A stretch of 64,000 nucleotides of DNA from positions 80,954 to 144,953 of the forward strand of contig NZ_JHYY01000024.1 of NCBI RefSeq assembly GCF_000621205.1, written 5' to 3'. Under the pieces are notes generated by a model that saw only the letters and a program-made list of their open reading frames with translations, was not told where the DNA came from and searched no databases. Positions 30,972-39,232 of this stretch are shown piece by piece. A program made the translations under genes and the position numbers. This stretch comes from Halotalea alkalilenta DSM 17697. GTDB taxonomy: Bacteria; Pseudomonadota; Gammaproteobacteria; Pseudomonadales; Halomonadaceae. How positions within the stretch are numbered: position 1 is the first letter of the stretch; each line of letters begins with the position of its first letter.

Positions 30972-32840
30972 TTACGAAGTCCTGACGACCGGTACCAGGA
31001 GGTGGCTGTCGTACTGACCACCCAGGTGGAAGACATGTTCTCCCTTGTTGCGACTCTGCGGTGTCGGCACGCGCTGTTGATTCACAAAAGGCGGGGAACT
31101 GGCTGCCGGGCCGCCGAGTTCCATCATCGGCACCTCGGTCCCTGGAACGAACGTCGTCCCGACCGCCGGAATGCGTAAAACGCGGGTCCCGAATCCCATG
31201 TCGAAATTCGTTGGCGTGGGACGATAGGCTGCGATCCGCAGGAGCAGCTGCTCTCCAGGCCGATAGATCATCGACATGGGCCAGATCGCGATTTCAACTG
31301 CCACGATCTGACCTGGTGAGAGAGGATCCTCACGCCTATGCAGCAGATACGGCTCCGAAGGAGTCGATCTCTCCTCATCCAGTTCTCTGTGCGAGACCCT
31401 GAGGAAACCGGTTGCGGCTACGCTTCCTTGCGCCCCTTCACCCAGCTGCCGGATGAACGGTTGGCCCTGGGCGTCACGTTTTTCGACCGTGACTGCCAGC
31501 TCCATGTCGTCCGAGCCTCTTGCCTCCACAAAAAGGCGTAGCTTCATATGACCGGTCAGCTCCGTCATCCTTGCGAAGACATGTCGGAATTCTATCAGAC
31601 CGGGTGACTCGACGGCGTATGCGACTTCTTCTGCCGTTTGCTTCGGAGCGGGGTCCAGAGTCCCGTCCCGGGAGAGAAAAAGCTTGTCGTGTGTTGTGCA
31701 CGGTAGCGGCCACTCGGCTTCTTCGCGGTCGACAATGTCCTCACCGCCTGGGTCAAGAACGCAGATCCGGACGCGCGGCGTTCGCTGCCAGCCGTTATCC
31801 TGGTCTTTCAGATAATGATCAAAGAAGCTCCGCAGCTCTTCGGTATATATTGGGGTGTAATAATCAAGCCATTCGTTGGTGTTGTTGACTCGAAGCCATT
31901 TTTCTTTTGAGGAAATACGGCGATAACCCTCGAAGCTGCCATGGGTATGGGCTGCATTCGTGTAGCTCGCGACGACGTAGGCCGGGATCTCGATCCGTTC
32001 CAGGCGTGCCTTTTTGTCTTCCCAGTAGGGGGACATGAGCGGCTCATCGACAATCATCCGCGGCTGGTCCTCGACAAGATTCTTCCCAGCGAATGTCGCG
32101 ATGATCGCTTCGGGGAAAGCGGGCATGGGGATACCCCCGCGGTTGCCTGACTCCCTGAAATGGTCGCTGAAGCCCTCCCAGGGAGCAATGGCGGTCAGAT
32201 GCGGCGGCTTCTCCGCGGCGATGAACCATTGCGACACCGCGAGCCAGCTGTTGCCGCTCAGAGCTATCCGGCCCGAGCACCAGTGCTGCCGTGCAGCCCA
32301 TTCGATGAAGTCGTATCCGTCTTCCGCCAGCTGACGTCCCCAGTAGCTGATGTTTCCTTCGGAAGCATAGGCTCCCCTTGGATCAGGATTCAGAACGACA
32401 TAGCCATGCTCGACCCAGTAGGCAGGGTCGGGACCTTCGAATTTCTGCAGCTCCGAAACGAGAGATAGTGGCACTCCGGAACGCCCCGGGAGATCGTCAA
32501 GCCATTGTCCGCCGATCTCTTTCCCATAAGGACTCCAGGCGATGATCGCGGGGTATTGCCCGTCATCGACCGGCCGGAATATGTCCGTATAGATGGTAAC
32601 GCCGTCGCGCAGCGTAAGCGGCACATCTCGTTCGAACAGGATATCGCAGGACAGAGGACGTGCGCCTTCACGCCGAATGGTCCCCTTTTTCAATATCGTT
32701 CTTTCTGGATGGAAACCTGGATAGCGTGCGCGAGGCGCGGTTGGAGGCAATGCTTTACGAAACGCTACGGGATAAGCATCATCCCCATAAATCCTGGATG
32801 GGATTTTGGTGTCGGCCGAGCTCATTGGTCTGGTCTCCAT
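30972..32840 (-). CDS. CocE/NonD family hydrolase (X-Pro dipeptidyl-peptidase-like)
   Basis: A 622-residue alpha/beta hydrolase with the C-terminal jelly-roll of the CocE/PepX family, which cleave acyl esters, amides or prolyl bonds. The start of the fold reads DVPLTLRDGVTIYTDIFRP; the nucleophile elbow is ALSGNSWLAVSQWF near residue 200 (Ser in GNSWL). The equivalent of the family KWLRxHxxxEW segment, where a histidine usually sits, reads KWLRVNNTNEW, so that His is Asn. Alternative ATGs exist at 32840 and 32825; the latter has GGAG at good spacing. No signal peptide is seen, so it is probably cytoplasmic. Substrate unknown. Confidence 0.85.
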   Translation of the reverse strand: METRPMSSADTKIPSRIYGDDAYPVAFRKALPPTAPRARYPGFHPERTILKKGTIRREGARPLSCDILFERDVPLTLRDGVTIYTDIFRPVDDGQYPAIIAWSPYGKEIGGQWLDDLPGRSGVPLSLVSELQKFEGPDPAYWVEHGYVVLNPDPRGAYASEGNISYWGRQLAEDGYDFIEWAARQHWCSGRIALSGNSWLAVSQWFIAAEKPPHLTAIAPWEGFSDHFRESGNRGGIPMPAFPEAIIATFAGKNLVEDQPRMIVDEPLMSPYWEDKKARLERIEIPAYVVASYTNAAHTHGSFEGYRRISSKEKWLRVNNTNEWLDYYTPIYTEELRSFFDHYLKDQDNGWQRTPRVRICVLDPGGEDIVDREEAEWPLPCTTHDKLFLSRDGTLDPAPKQTAEEVAYAVESPGLIEFRHVFARMTELTGHMKLRLFVEARGSDDMELAVTVEKRDAQGQPFIRQLGEGAQGSVAATGFLRVSHRELDEERSTPSEPYLLHRREDPLSPGQIVAVEIAIWPMSMIYRPGEQLLLRIAAYRPTPTNFDMGFGTRVLRIPAVGTTFVPGTEVPMMELGGPAASSPPFVNQQRVPTPQSRNKGEHVFHLGGQYDSHLLVPVVRTS

Positions 32841-33085
32841 TGTGCGCGGCCCTCTGCAGAAAAATTAAAGCCACGCTGACGTCATGATGAGTTCATCTCC
32901 GTCGTCGTCGCAGGATATTGACTTGGAAAGTGAGGCTTTTAGAAGCGACGAAAGCAGTAGGCATGGAGCACCGTCTTGTCGAGTATTCTCCACAAGGCGG
33001 CACACCTATTCCTCCGGAGCGGATTGGGCACGATGAATGTCATCCCTGGGACCCGCTAGCCGGCCAGCCGATGACACGGATCCTC

Positions 33086-33913
33086 TCAGTAATCGTGCTG
33101 GTCGCCCGCCAGGGTCCAATGCCGGTGAACCAGCACTTTCGCCTCGATTTCGTCCGCAACGGCGAGTGCAAGATCTGGAACGGCGATACCTGACGGCAGG
33201 TGATTCTTGTTGATCATGAAATCAACGCCAATGTCATACTTTCCCGTTCCCTCGCCGGGCCGGTAGAACCACGGAGGTGACAGGAAACTCCATTCGAAGT
33301 CGGTCCGGTGTGAGAAGAGATCGAGCGCGAGGCGGCATCCCTCCAACAGAGGAACCTTGGTCCATGTCTTGACATGATCTTCCAAGTCCGGATCGCTTTC
33401 ACCCTGCGCGATCGTGCCATTTTCCTTGCGCAGTGCGGCATCATCGAAGAAGGATTCCCCAGTGATATCCGCAAGCCATCTCAGATGCACGGGTGGCATG
33501 ATGCCGTAGTACCAAGTCGGAAAGCGCGGGTCATCGAACATCTGTACTCCCGGCTTGACGTAGAGGCTGGCGGCCCCGCCGAGGTAGATCAGATAGGAGG
33601 GCTTCACACGATCCTGCTGTACGGCCTTGAAGGCCTTGATGAGACGTCGTGTGCCCTCGACCTGGCGGTAGTAGACCGCCGGATCCACAGTGTGGCCACC
33701 GGAGAACATCGAGACCACGACATCGGCGTCAATGATGTTCGCCGTCACGCTTTCCACATCGAAAATATCGAGGGAATGATTCGTGAGGCCCGGGCGTGTG
33801 GCGGCATTCGAGATGTCGTGGGAAAGGCCCAGAACTTCGTGTTTTCTCGAGAGCAAGATATCCGTAAGCGCCTGGCCGCTCATGCCAGTATGACCAATGA
33901 TCGCTATCTTCAT
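33086..33913 (-). CDS. NAD(P)-dependent epimerase/dehydratase-like protein
   Basis: A 275-residue Rossmann-fold protein. The ATG at 33913 follows GGAG and gives MKIAIIGHTGMSGQALTDILLSRKHEVLGLSHD, with the GxxGxxG dinucleotide loop of extended SDR/NmrA-like proteins. The stretch DADVVVSMFSGG, then YLIYLGGAASLYV, fits the central strands. An obvious catalytic YxxxK is not seen, so it may bind NAD(P) without being a classic epimerase. It is separated from the CocE-type gene by 245 bases, and its promoter overlaps a perfect palindrome, pointing to repression by a local regulator. The specific reaction is unknown. Confidence 0.75.
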   Translation of the reverse strand: MKIAIIGHTGMSGQALTDILLSRKHEVLGLSHDISNAATRPGLTNHSLDIFDVESVTANIIDADVVVSMFSGGHTVDPAVYYRQVEGTRRLIKAFKAVQQDRVKPSYLIYLGGAASLYVKPGVQMFDDPRFPTWYYGIMPPVHLRWLADITGESFFDDAALRKENGTIAQGESDPDLEDHVKTWTKVPLLEGCRLALDLFSHRTDFEWSFLSPPWFYRPGEGTGKYDIGVDFMINKNHLPSGIAVPDLALAVADEIEAKVLVHRHWTLAGDQHDY

Positions 33914-33993
33914 CACTTCTGCTCCAAAAATGTCAGGGTGAATTCGCTCACTGCATCGCAAGCAATACGACCATTGTGCATGCGACCACACAC

Positions 33994-34013
33994 AAGTCAA
34001 CAAGTGTTGACTT
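33994..34013. promoter_or_regulatory. Perfect 20-base palindrome overlapping the epimerase-gene promoter
   Basis: AAGTCAACAAGTGTTGACTT has arms of nine bases that are exact reverse complements around AG. On the minus strand its TTGACT forms a -35 followed after 16 bases by CACAAT, so a bound repressor would block this promoter. The nearby TetR protein is the obvious candidate, by inference only. Confidence 0.65.
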
Positions 34014-34035
34014 ATCGCGATTCATCCCTCTCTTC

Positions 34036-34212
34036 GGTCAACGGAGCAGACGCCGATGGGCAGCCGCAAGATGAATATCACGCAGATTGACTACTACAAG
34101 AATTGCGGCTTCTCCTTGATCCAGGGCAAGAAAAAAAATAGCCGGGGTCAGCCCGTAGAACCGAGGGCCGTCGCGCAAGCGCCGGCCCTTTCGTGTATCG
34201 AGAGGAGGGCGC
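34036..34212 (+). pseudogene. Scar of a second, diverged ilvC: 5' codons fused to 3' terminator
   Basis: From about 34071 the sequence ATGAATATCACGCAGATT and the following codons match the ilvC start region (GTGAACATCATGCAGGTG and onward) through codons reading YYKNCGFSLIQGKKK against [16 protein letters not shown]. The true ATG has become ACG. After AAGAAAAAAA it jumps to the region after the ilvC stop, and 34163-34191 matches the ilvC terminator hairpin almost exactly (GAGGGCCG, CGCGCAAGCG, CGGCCCTTT). Sequence just before 34071 also resembles the ilvH-ilvC spacer. The middle of the gene, about 950 bases, was lost between short AAGAA repeats present at both ends. Confidence 0.85.
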
Positions 34213-34215
34213 GAG

Positions 34216-34392
34216 TTAACGCGGGCGATCGACCAACGGCTGATAGTGATGCGGTAGGCGCATGACGATGAGGTCTTTGCGCCGCACGATGTTGGTCGGG
34301 TAGGGGGTGGCGAGGTTGGTGGTATCGACCGTGGTGGAGGCGATACCCTCGTCATCGAGTATCGCCGCTGCCCCTCGAAGTGGTCGCGACCA
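34216..34392 (-). pseudogene. Orphan C-terminal gene fragment, 58 codons
   Basis: Immediately beyond the ilvC scar, an open frame on the minus strand reads from just after a stop to a TAA at 34216 and encodes about 58 residues, including DDEGIASTTVDTTNLATPYP and IVRRKDLIVMRLPHHYQPL. It has no start or ribosome site and its GC-rich codon use resembles the core genome rather than the neighbouring DAPG-hydrolase-like gene. It is best read as the tail of a gene that once followed the second ilvC, cut off by the later insertion on its right. The protein family is not recognised. Confidence 0.5.
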
Positions 34393-34429
34393 TCATGTCG
34401 CTTGCTGCCGCAAGAGAGGGGGAACGCTG

Positions 34430-35350
34430 TCAGCAGACCATTGAGTGGCCGAACTCGGCGTAGAGTTTGGGAAGAATCACTCTCAGTCGGCTAAATTCAT
34501 CGACATTATGCTGTGCAAGGCCTTTGATCTCTGTTTCAGGAACACGTTCGCCAGATGGAAGATTAAGTTCCGGCTTGCCCAATGCATTGAAGCGGTATCC
34601 CTGCCAGAACCGAGTTCTCTGGCGCAAGCCACCATCTTCAGCGTAAAAAAGGTGGCACATAATTGCGGGCGCCGTGATTGTGTGGGGTGTTTCGACAACA
34701 GCCCGCTGCCAGCCTATTCCCATTGACGAGGCGGCGATCACCTTATCGAACGCCTTGGAATCAAAGCTCATCTGTTCTGCCGTCCGCCACGTGATGTCGA
34801 TGTGGCTCATCCCGGTATTGGTATCCTCGATAACGTAGTGCGTCACACCAATGTTTCGCTCCTTCAACGGAATGGATTCGTCGAGAACTCGTGCGCGGTC
34901 GCGGGGGCTAAGGTGAATGCCTCCATGCTGCGGCGGAAACCACAGACGATATCGCAGATCCTCGAGCGCGTGCCACGTGAACCACCATTCGATCATCTCG
35001 GCGGTGGCATTTGGGTAGAAAATAGTGTTCGCGATGTAGCCGGCGCCGTTCGGTAGCGAGCACCAACCAACCTCAGCTTCATCACCGGATTTCAGCCCCT
35101 TCAAGTCCAGAAGATGGCCGATCTCTTCAGGGAAAATTGCTTTTGCCGGATCGATTGGTGAATCCATCAAGGTGCGATGGCCAGGATCAGGCGCCGCAAT
35201 CGGCTCGTCATAGTATTTCGCGTATGGGCGCGCCCGTTCCTCGGCGGTAAGCGGTGGTCTTTGGGCTTTGATTTGGGCGTCGGCACGAGTTTCAATAAAG
35301 TTGCGCTGTACCGCCAGTTCCGGAATATCTTTTTTGATCAAATTAGACAT
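34430..35350 (-). CDS. DAPG hydrolase (PhlG) family metallohydrolase
   Basis: A 306-residue protein resembling the PhlG/phloretin hydrolase family, zinc enzymes that cleave the C-C bond between an acyl group and a phloroglucinol-type ring. The signature EWWFTWHALEDLRYRLWFPPQH spans residues 121-142. Likely metal ligands are His127, Glu158, His281 and Glu285 (AQHNVDEF); the 31-residue gap between the first pair and the HxxxE of the second match the PhlG ligands as I recall them. There is no signal peptide. It lies 28 bases downstream of the EthD gene on the same strand, so both belong to one operon. Substrate could be any acylated phenol-like compound. GC content is low for this genome. Confidence 0.8.
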   Translation of the reverse strand: MSNLIKKDIPELAVQRNFIETRADAQIKAQRPPLTAEERARPYAKYYDEPIAAPDPGHRTLMDSPIDPAKAIFPEEIGHLLDLKGLKSGDEAEVGWCSLPNGAGYIANTIFYPNATAEMIEWWFTWHALEDLRYRLWFPPQHGGIHLSPRDRARVLDESIPLKERNIGVTHYVIEDTNTGMSHIDITWRTAEQMSFDSKAFDKVIAASSMGIGWQRAVVETPHTITAPAIMCHLFYAEDGGLRQRTRFWQGYRFNALGKPELNLPSGERVPETEIKGLAQHNVDEFSRLRVILPKLYAEFGHSMVC

Positions 35351-35378
35351 TTCTATTTTCCTTAATTATAGCGACAAG

Positions 35379-36167
35379 TCAGTGATGTTCCGGGATGTTG
35401 TCGATGATTCGTGCCTGTCTTGCGTAAAGGTAGAAAGACTCGGAGAAATCGATGAAATCATTCGCATCATCCATGAACGCATCGAAGTACTGTCTGAAAG
35501 CACTTGCATGCTCGATAGTATCCAATGTGGTGATGACGATCGCATCGTAGACAGGCGGATCGACCATTTTGAAATGCTCGCGGGCTGCAGCATCGTTGTC
35601 ATTGGCGCGTGAGCGAAGATTGAGGGTGATCCGCCTGAACATCTCTTTGGCATGAGGCGATTTTTCCAAAGCGCGCGCGTGCGCCTCGTGCCAAAGAGCA
35701 TGGAAATCAGACCAGAACACCTCAGGGCGCCTCATGAGATACTGCAGCACGCGCAGCCCGCCTTCACCCGGCTCGCCAAGGCCCGGATTGAAAGCCGGCA
35801 TTGGGTTGGGGACGGCAACCGGAAACTCCTCCGCCATGGTCGTGATATTGTTCCGCTCATCGGCGAAATACTGACCGTCGCGGGACGCCCGTGAGCCGCC
35901 TTCACCGGTGGACAAGGCGTTGAGCATATCAGCGATTGTGTCGAACTGTAGTTCAACAACGCCGTCGCGATCAGCAACGCGGTTTTTGTGCGTTTTGTCC
36001 GAGATCATGCCAAAAGCACCGTCGAGGACGTGGTATTGAAGGTACTTCTTGATCTGAAACGGTTCAATGCGCGCGACGGTGCCGTGATAGTGCTCAAGGT
36101 AACGGAAGTATTCCGACCTTGTCAGGCCAGGGCGCCGATGGGACGCAGCAATCATTTTGATGGGCAT
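35379..36167 (-). CDS. EthD domain-containing protein, two-repeat
   Basis: A 262-residue protein starting at 36167 after AAGGAG. The N-terminal MPIKMIAASHRRPGLTRSEYFRYLEHYHGTVA is typical of EthD-like dimeric alpha/beta barrel domains (RRP-x-L-x2-xEYF..H), and a second similar half begins around VLQYLMRRPEVFWSDFHALWHEAHARAL. EthD proteins accompany degradation of ethers and aromatics; most have no assigned chemistry, and some act as small isomerases or cyclases. It is the first gene of an operon with the DAPG-hydrolase-like gene and is divergent from a LysR gene, the usual layout of an inducible catabolic pathway. Confidence 0.8.
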   Translation of the reverse strand: MPIKMIAASHRRPGLTRSEYFRYLEHYHGTVARIEPFQIKKYLQYHVLDGAFGMISDKTHKNRVADRDGVVELQFDTIADMLNALSTGEGGSRASRDGQYFADERNNITTMAEEFPVAVPNPMPAFNPGLGEPGEGGLRVLQYLMRRPEVFWSDFHALWHEAHARALEKSPHAKEMFRRITLNLRSRANDNDAAAREHFKMVDPPVYDAIVITTLDTIEHASAFRQYFDAFMDDANDFIDFSESFYLYARQARIIDNIPEHH

Positions 36168-36243
36168 AGCTGTTACTCCTTCTAGGTTTGGCGCGACATC
36201 ATCAGCCGTGTCAGCCAAAAGGTAGGAGCTTGTTTACCCATTC

Positions 36244-36257
36244 TCAAATATATTTGA
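36244..36257. promoter_or_regulatory. Palindrome in the EthD-LysR divergent promoter region
   Basis: TCAAATATATTTGA is a perfect 14-base palindrome in the 119-base gap between the divergent genes. It is flanked by a wider inverted repeat TGTTTA ... TAAACA. It is a candidate LysR-type binding site. Confidence 0.5.
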
Positions 36258-36286
36258 CGAGCGAAATTGATAAACAGGAGATATTG

Positions 36287-37177
36287 ATGGAGCTTAGACA
36301 TCTTAGATATTTCGTGGCGGTAGCCCGCGAATTGCACTTCAGCCGCGCCGCAAAACAGCTCCACATCGCTCAGCCAGCGTTAAGCATTCAGATAAGGGCG
36401 CTTGAAAATATGCTCGGCGGACCATTGTTCCATCGTGCGCATAGAGGCGTTACGTTAACTGAAGCGGGTCGGCTTTTTCTGGTGGAAGCCGAACGAGTTC
36501 TCGCCCAGGTCGCGCGGGCTGAAGATTTGGGCCGCCGAGCTTTGAAGGGTGAGGTGGCAGTGCTCGAACTGGGCTATTCGGGAGGAGCGCTGTTTTCAGG
36601 AGTTCTTCGCCGATCGATAGTGGCGGTCAAGCGAAACAATCCCGACATCGATCTTAGCCTGCATGACCTTGATCCACGCTGTCAAATTGACCGCCTCATG
36701 GCAAGGGAGATTCACGTGGGGCTAATGACGACGCTGTCGTTGTCGATCCCGAACGAGTTGAGGGCCACCCAACTCGAAGCTTGGCCAGTCTGGGTAGCTT
36801 TGCCTAGCCAGCACGATCTGGCAGAGTTGCCCGCCGTGCCGGTGGACGCGTTGCGAAACGAGATGTTCTACACCTACGCTGCGGTCGAACACCAAAACAT
36901 CTCTTGGATCCGTTCGATTATAGGAACTTCTCCGACGCGAGAACGCCGCGTATCGAGTGTCACGATGGCGATGACGTTGGTTGGAGCGGGTCTCGGCGTC
37001 TCCCTTCTCCCTGCCTCTCTGCCGTGGCCCAACCCTGATGGAGCGGTAGTGTTCAAGCCTCTGAAGGACAGAAGCGTGTTGATGGACTGTACTCTCATTC
37101 AGTGGCGTTCAGAATATGAACCGGGCGTAAGAAGCGCGCTGGGCAGCATCCTCGATGAATTCGCGCTAGATGCTTAG
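36287..37177 (+). CDS. LysR family transcriptional regulator
   Basis: A 296-residue regulator starting MELRHLRYFVAVARELHFSRAAKQLHIAQPALSIQIRALENMLGGPLFHRAHRGVTLTEAG, the standard LysR winged helix-turn-helix with the recognition helix in AQPALSIQIRALE. The C-terminal co-inducer domain has the usual two-lobed periplasmic-binding-like pattern. The ATG at 36287 follows AGGAGA. It is divergent from the EthD/DAPG-hydrolase-like operon and very likely activates it when a ring-containing inducer is present; that is inference from arrangement. A hairpin terminator follows. Confidence 0.93.
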   Translation: MELRHLRYFVAVARELHFSRAAKQLHIAQPALSIQIRALENMLGGPLFHRAHRGVTLTEAGRLFLVEAERVLAQVARAEDLGRRALKGEVAVLELGYSGGALFSGVLRRSIVAVKRNNPDIDLSLHDLDPRCQIDRLMAREIHVGLMTTLSLSIPNELRATQLEAWPVWVALPSQHDLAELPAVPVDALRNEMFYTYAAVEHQNISWIRSIIGTSPTRERRVSSVTMAMTLVGAGLGVSLLPASLPWPNPDGAVVFKPLKDRSVLMDCTLIQWRSEYEPGVRSALGSILDEFALDA

Positions 37178-37201
37178 TCCCGGCATTTGTTGGGTCGAAT
37201 C

Positions 37202-37226
37202 GAGCCTGAATCCTTCGGGCTCTTTT
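37202..37226 (+). terminator. Intrinsic terminator of lysR gene
   Basis: Nine-base stem GAGCCTGAA / TTCGGGCTC (one G-T pair), loop TCC, then TTTT. Confidence 0.7.
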
Positions 37227-37237
37227 GCCCGAATTTT

Positions 37238-37882
37238 GAAAAATAATTTGCACGGTGTAAGAGCCTTGAAGATCTTGTGGCGGTAACCGAAGTTGCAGGC
37301 TGAGATGAAGTCAGTCGGATGCTGACGAAGTTGATCTTAACTGTCGTAGTAATAGTGTTCAGCAGTCAATTCCTTGGTCTTCCGCCGTATTCGATCGATC
37401 TTGCCATGGGTCCACGGATGGTTCGGCCTGGTCGTTCGGTGTTAAATATCATTCTTGGCGCAGGTATATTCGAAGGCTTAGGCTTGGAACATCTCGCCAC
37501 TTGCGATCGCTTCCTTGACGAGTGGAGTGGTCGAACCACTAGCACTTGGCGTGATGAACTGGGTGCCATTATCGGTAACAACGGTATGGATCTTATGCGG
37601 AAAAGCTGCGATCAGGCGTAGCGAGAATTCTCTGAAAACGGCCATTGGATTCTCGTGCAGCTCAACGAAAGCGAACTTCGATGTGCAATCGATGGTGACG
37701 AGCATGTGGAGCCTGCGCTGCTCGGTGTGAACTCCGGCAATGTCGATGTGGAATTAGCTGATTGGATAGGCTTTGAATTTCTTGCCGGCGGGCTTGTTGC
37801 CTCCGACGTCGGTAAGTCGGGATGCCGTGCCGCTGGAGGCCAGGACGAGCGTGTCAGAGTGGAATGGTCGGCTGCAACGTGA
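37238..37882 (-). mobile_element. Decayed IS481-family transposase
   Basis: Reading the minus strand, the integrase core is recognisable in pieces: GNKPAGKKFKAYPIS, a stop, FHIDIAGVHTEQRRL, then MLVTIDCTSKFAFVELHEN and KIHTVVTDNGTQF, a frame change, AFEYTCAKNDI, a stop, NHPWTHGKIDR, and finally DQLRQHPTDFISACNFGYRHKIFKALTP. This order matches the IS481 transposase (DDE: D in TIDCTSKF, D in TDNG, E in the lost QVER position, here KIDR). At least two stops and a frame break make it inactive. The terminal inverted repeats could not be placed. It marks the right border of the accessory region, next to the initiator tRNA gene. Confidence 0.85.
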
Positions 37883-38004
37883 TCACGCCAGCGGCATGCG
37901 GTCGTTCGCGCTACGTAGGAACCCCACGCTGCGCAGTCTACTCGATCTCGCTCGCCAAGCTGGTCGGGGCGGCCTGAACGGCCGATGTTTAGCTTATCTC
38001 AAAA

Positions 38005-38030
38005 TAGAAAAGGCCGCCTTTCGGCAGCCT
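38005..38030 (-). terminator. Intrinsic terminator of tRNA-fMet
   Basis: On the minus strand, AGGCTGCC, GAAA tetraloop and GGCGGCCT are followed by TTTT. Confidence 0.85.
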
Positions 38031-38074
38031 AAGCATTTGATCACACTTCGATTTCGAGTGATTCATTACAAAAG

Positions 38075-38151
<77 letters not shown>

Positions 38152-38165
38152 TCGACTGAGGCGCC

Positions 38166-38193
38166 ACTATACTCTTTTTTTCCAAACGGTCAA
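38166..38193 (-). promoter_or_regulatory. Sigma-70 promoter of tRNA-fMet
   Basis: On the minus strand, TTGACC, a 16-base A-rich spacer and TATAGT lie just upstream of the tRNA. Confidence 0.8.
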
Positions 38194-38394
38194 CCTAGCA
38201 CGCTTCCCCGTTCTCCATCGGGTGTAGGTGTCCAGCTGGTAAATGCAGGAAAATGCTAAAAGTTGTTACCGTTCCAAGGAGACGATTGCGCCCCGTGCGG
38301 TTGCGCTATAGCGTAAGCGATTATTTGTCCGATCTCGCGCCGCGGGCGTTGAAAAGGAATGTGCAATGAATACGCCACTGATGTGGAGCGGACG

Positions 38395-39132
38395 ATGAGC
38401 CTCGAGCTGGATGCAGAACAGGTCGCCTTCACTTTCAAAGGCGGCATGCTGCCTTTGACGGTCATCGAGCTGGCCTCAGGCAATATCGAGCGGATCGAAG
38501 CCCAGCTCAGCGGAAAGATCAGCCAGTCGCCTGCCTTCTTCCAGCATACTCCGGTGGTGATCGGTCTCGAGCGCTTGCCGGACGAGCCTTTGGCACTCGA
38601 TCAGCTCTGCGCCATGCTGCGTCGCCATCGCTTGCTGCCGGTGGCGGTGCGTGGTGGTAACGATGCGATCAAGCAGTCGGCTTGGGCGTTGGGAATCGGT
38701 TGGTTCCCGCCCCAGGAAGGGCGTGCCCAGCCGGTCGTGGAGCCGGTGCCGGTGGCGCCGCTGCCGGAGGAGGCGCCGCCGCTCGAGCTTCGCAGTGGGC
38801 GGATATTTCGAGGTACGGTGCGCTCCGGGCAACAGGTCAGCGCGCCACGCGGTGATTTGGTGGTGGTCGGTGCGGTCAATGCCGGGGCGGAGATCCTCGC
38901 CGCTGGCAGCATTCACGTCTACGGACCACTGCGCGGTCGAGCGCTGGCGGGTATCCACGGCGATCAGGACGCTGCGGTGTTCTGCCATGAACTCGACGCT
39001 GAGCTGCTTTCGGTGGCCGGCAACTACAAGCGACTCGAAGACATCCCGCCGGATCTGCTCGGCAAGAGCGTGCAGGTTCGGATGGTCGAGGACCAGCTAG
39101 AGATCAGCGCCTTCGAGCCGCTGCGAGTGTGA
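38395..39132 (+). CDS. minC: Septum site-determining protein MinC
   Basis: A 245-residue inhibitor of FtsZ ring assembly. The N-terminal FtsZ-inhibiting domain begins MSLELDAEQVAFTFKGGMLPLTVIEL, a proline-rich linker (EPVPVAPLPEEAPPLE) follows at about residues 125-140, and the C-terminal beta-helix domain has GRIFRGTVRSGQQV, DLVVVGAVNAGAEILAAGSIHVYGPLRGRALAG. The ATG at 38395 follows GGAGCGGA; an upstream in-frame ATG at 38359 has no support. It is the first gene of minCDE, with a 100-base gap before minD. MinD recruits it to the membrane so that septa form only at mid-cell. Confidence 0.96.
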   Translation: MSLELDAEQVAFTFKGGMLPLTVIELASGNIERIEAQLSGKISQSPAFFQHTPVVIGLERLPDEPLALDQLCAMLRRHRLLPVAVRGGNDAIKQSAWALGIGWFPPQEGRAQPVVEPVPVAPLPEEAPPLELRSGRIFRGTVRSGQQVSAPRGDLVVVGAVNAGAEILAAGSIHVYGPLRGRALAGIHGDQDAAVFCHELDAELLSVAGNYKRLEDIPPDLLGKSVQVRMVEDQLEISAFEPLRV

Positions 39133-39232
39133 CGTCGCGGGCGCGGCCCGGACGAAGAACGTTACGGCCCTCTCGGCCCGCAGGGCGGATACGGTCGGTA
39201 GTCGATGAACAGCGTCATACAGGAATGTAACC

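Noticed and set aside
32918..33193. A 91-codon plus-strand frame between the CocE-type and epimerase-like genes
   Set aside because: No ribosome site, overlaps the epimerase-like gene end, no family resemblance.
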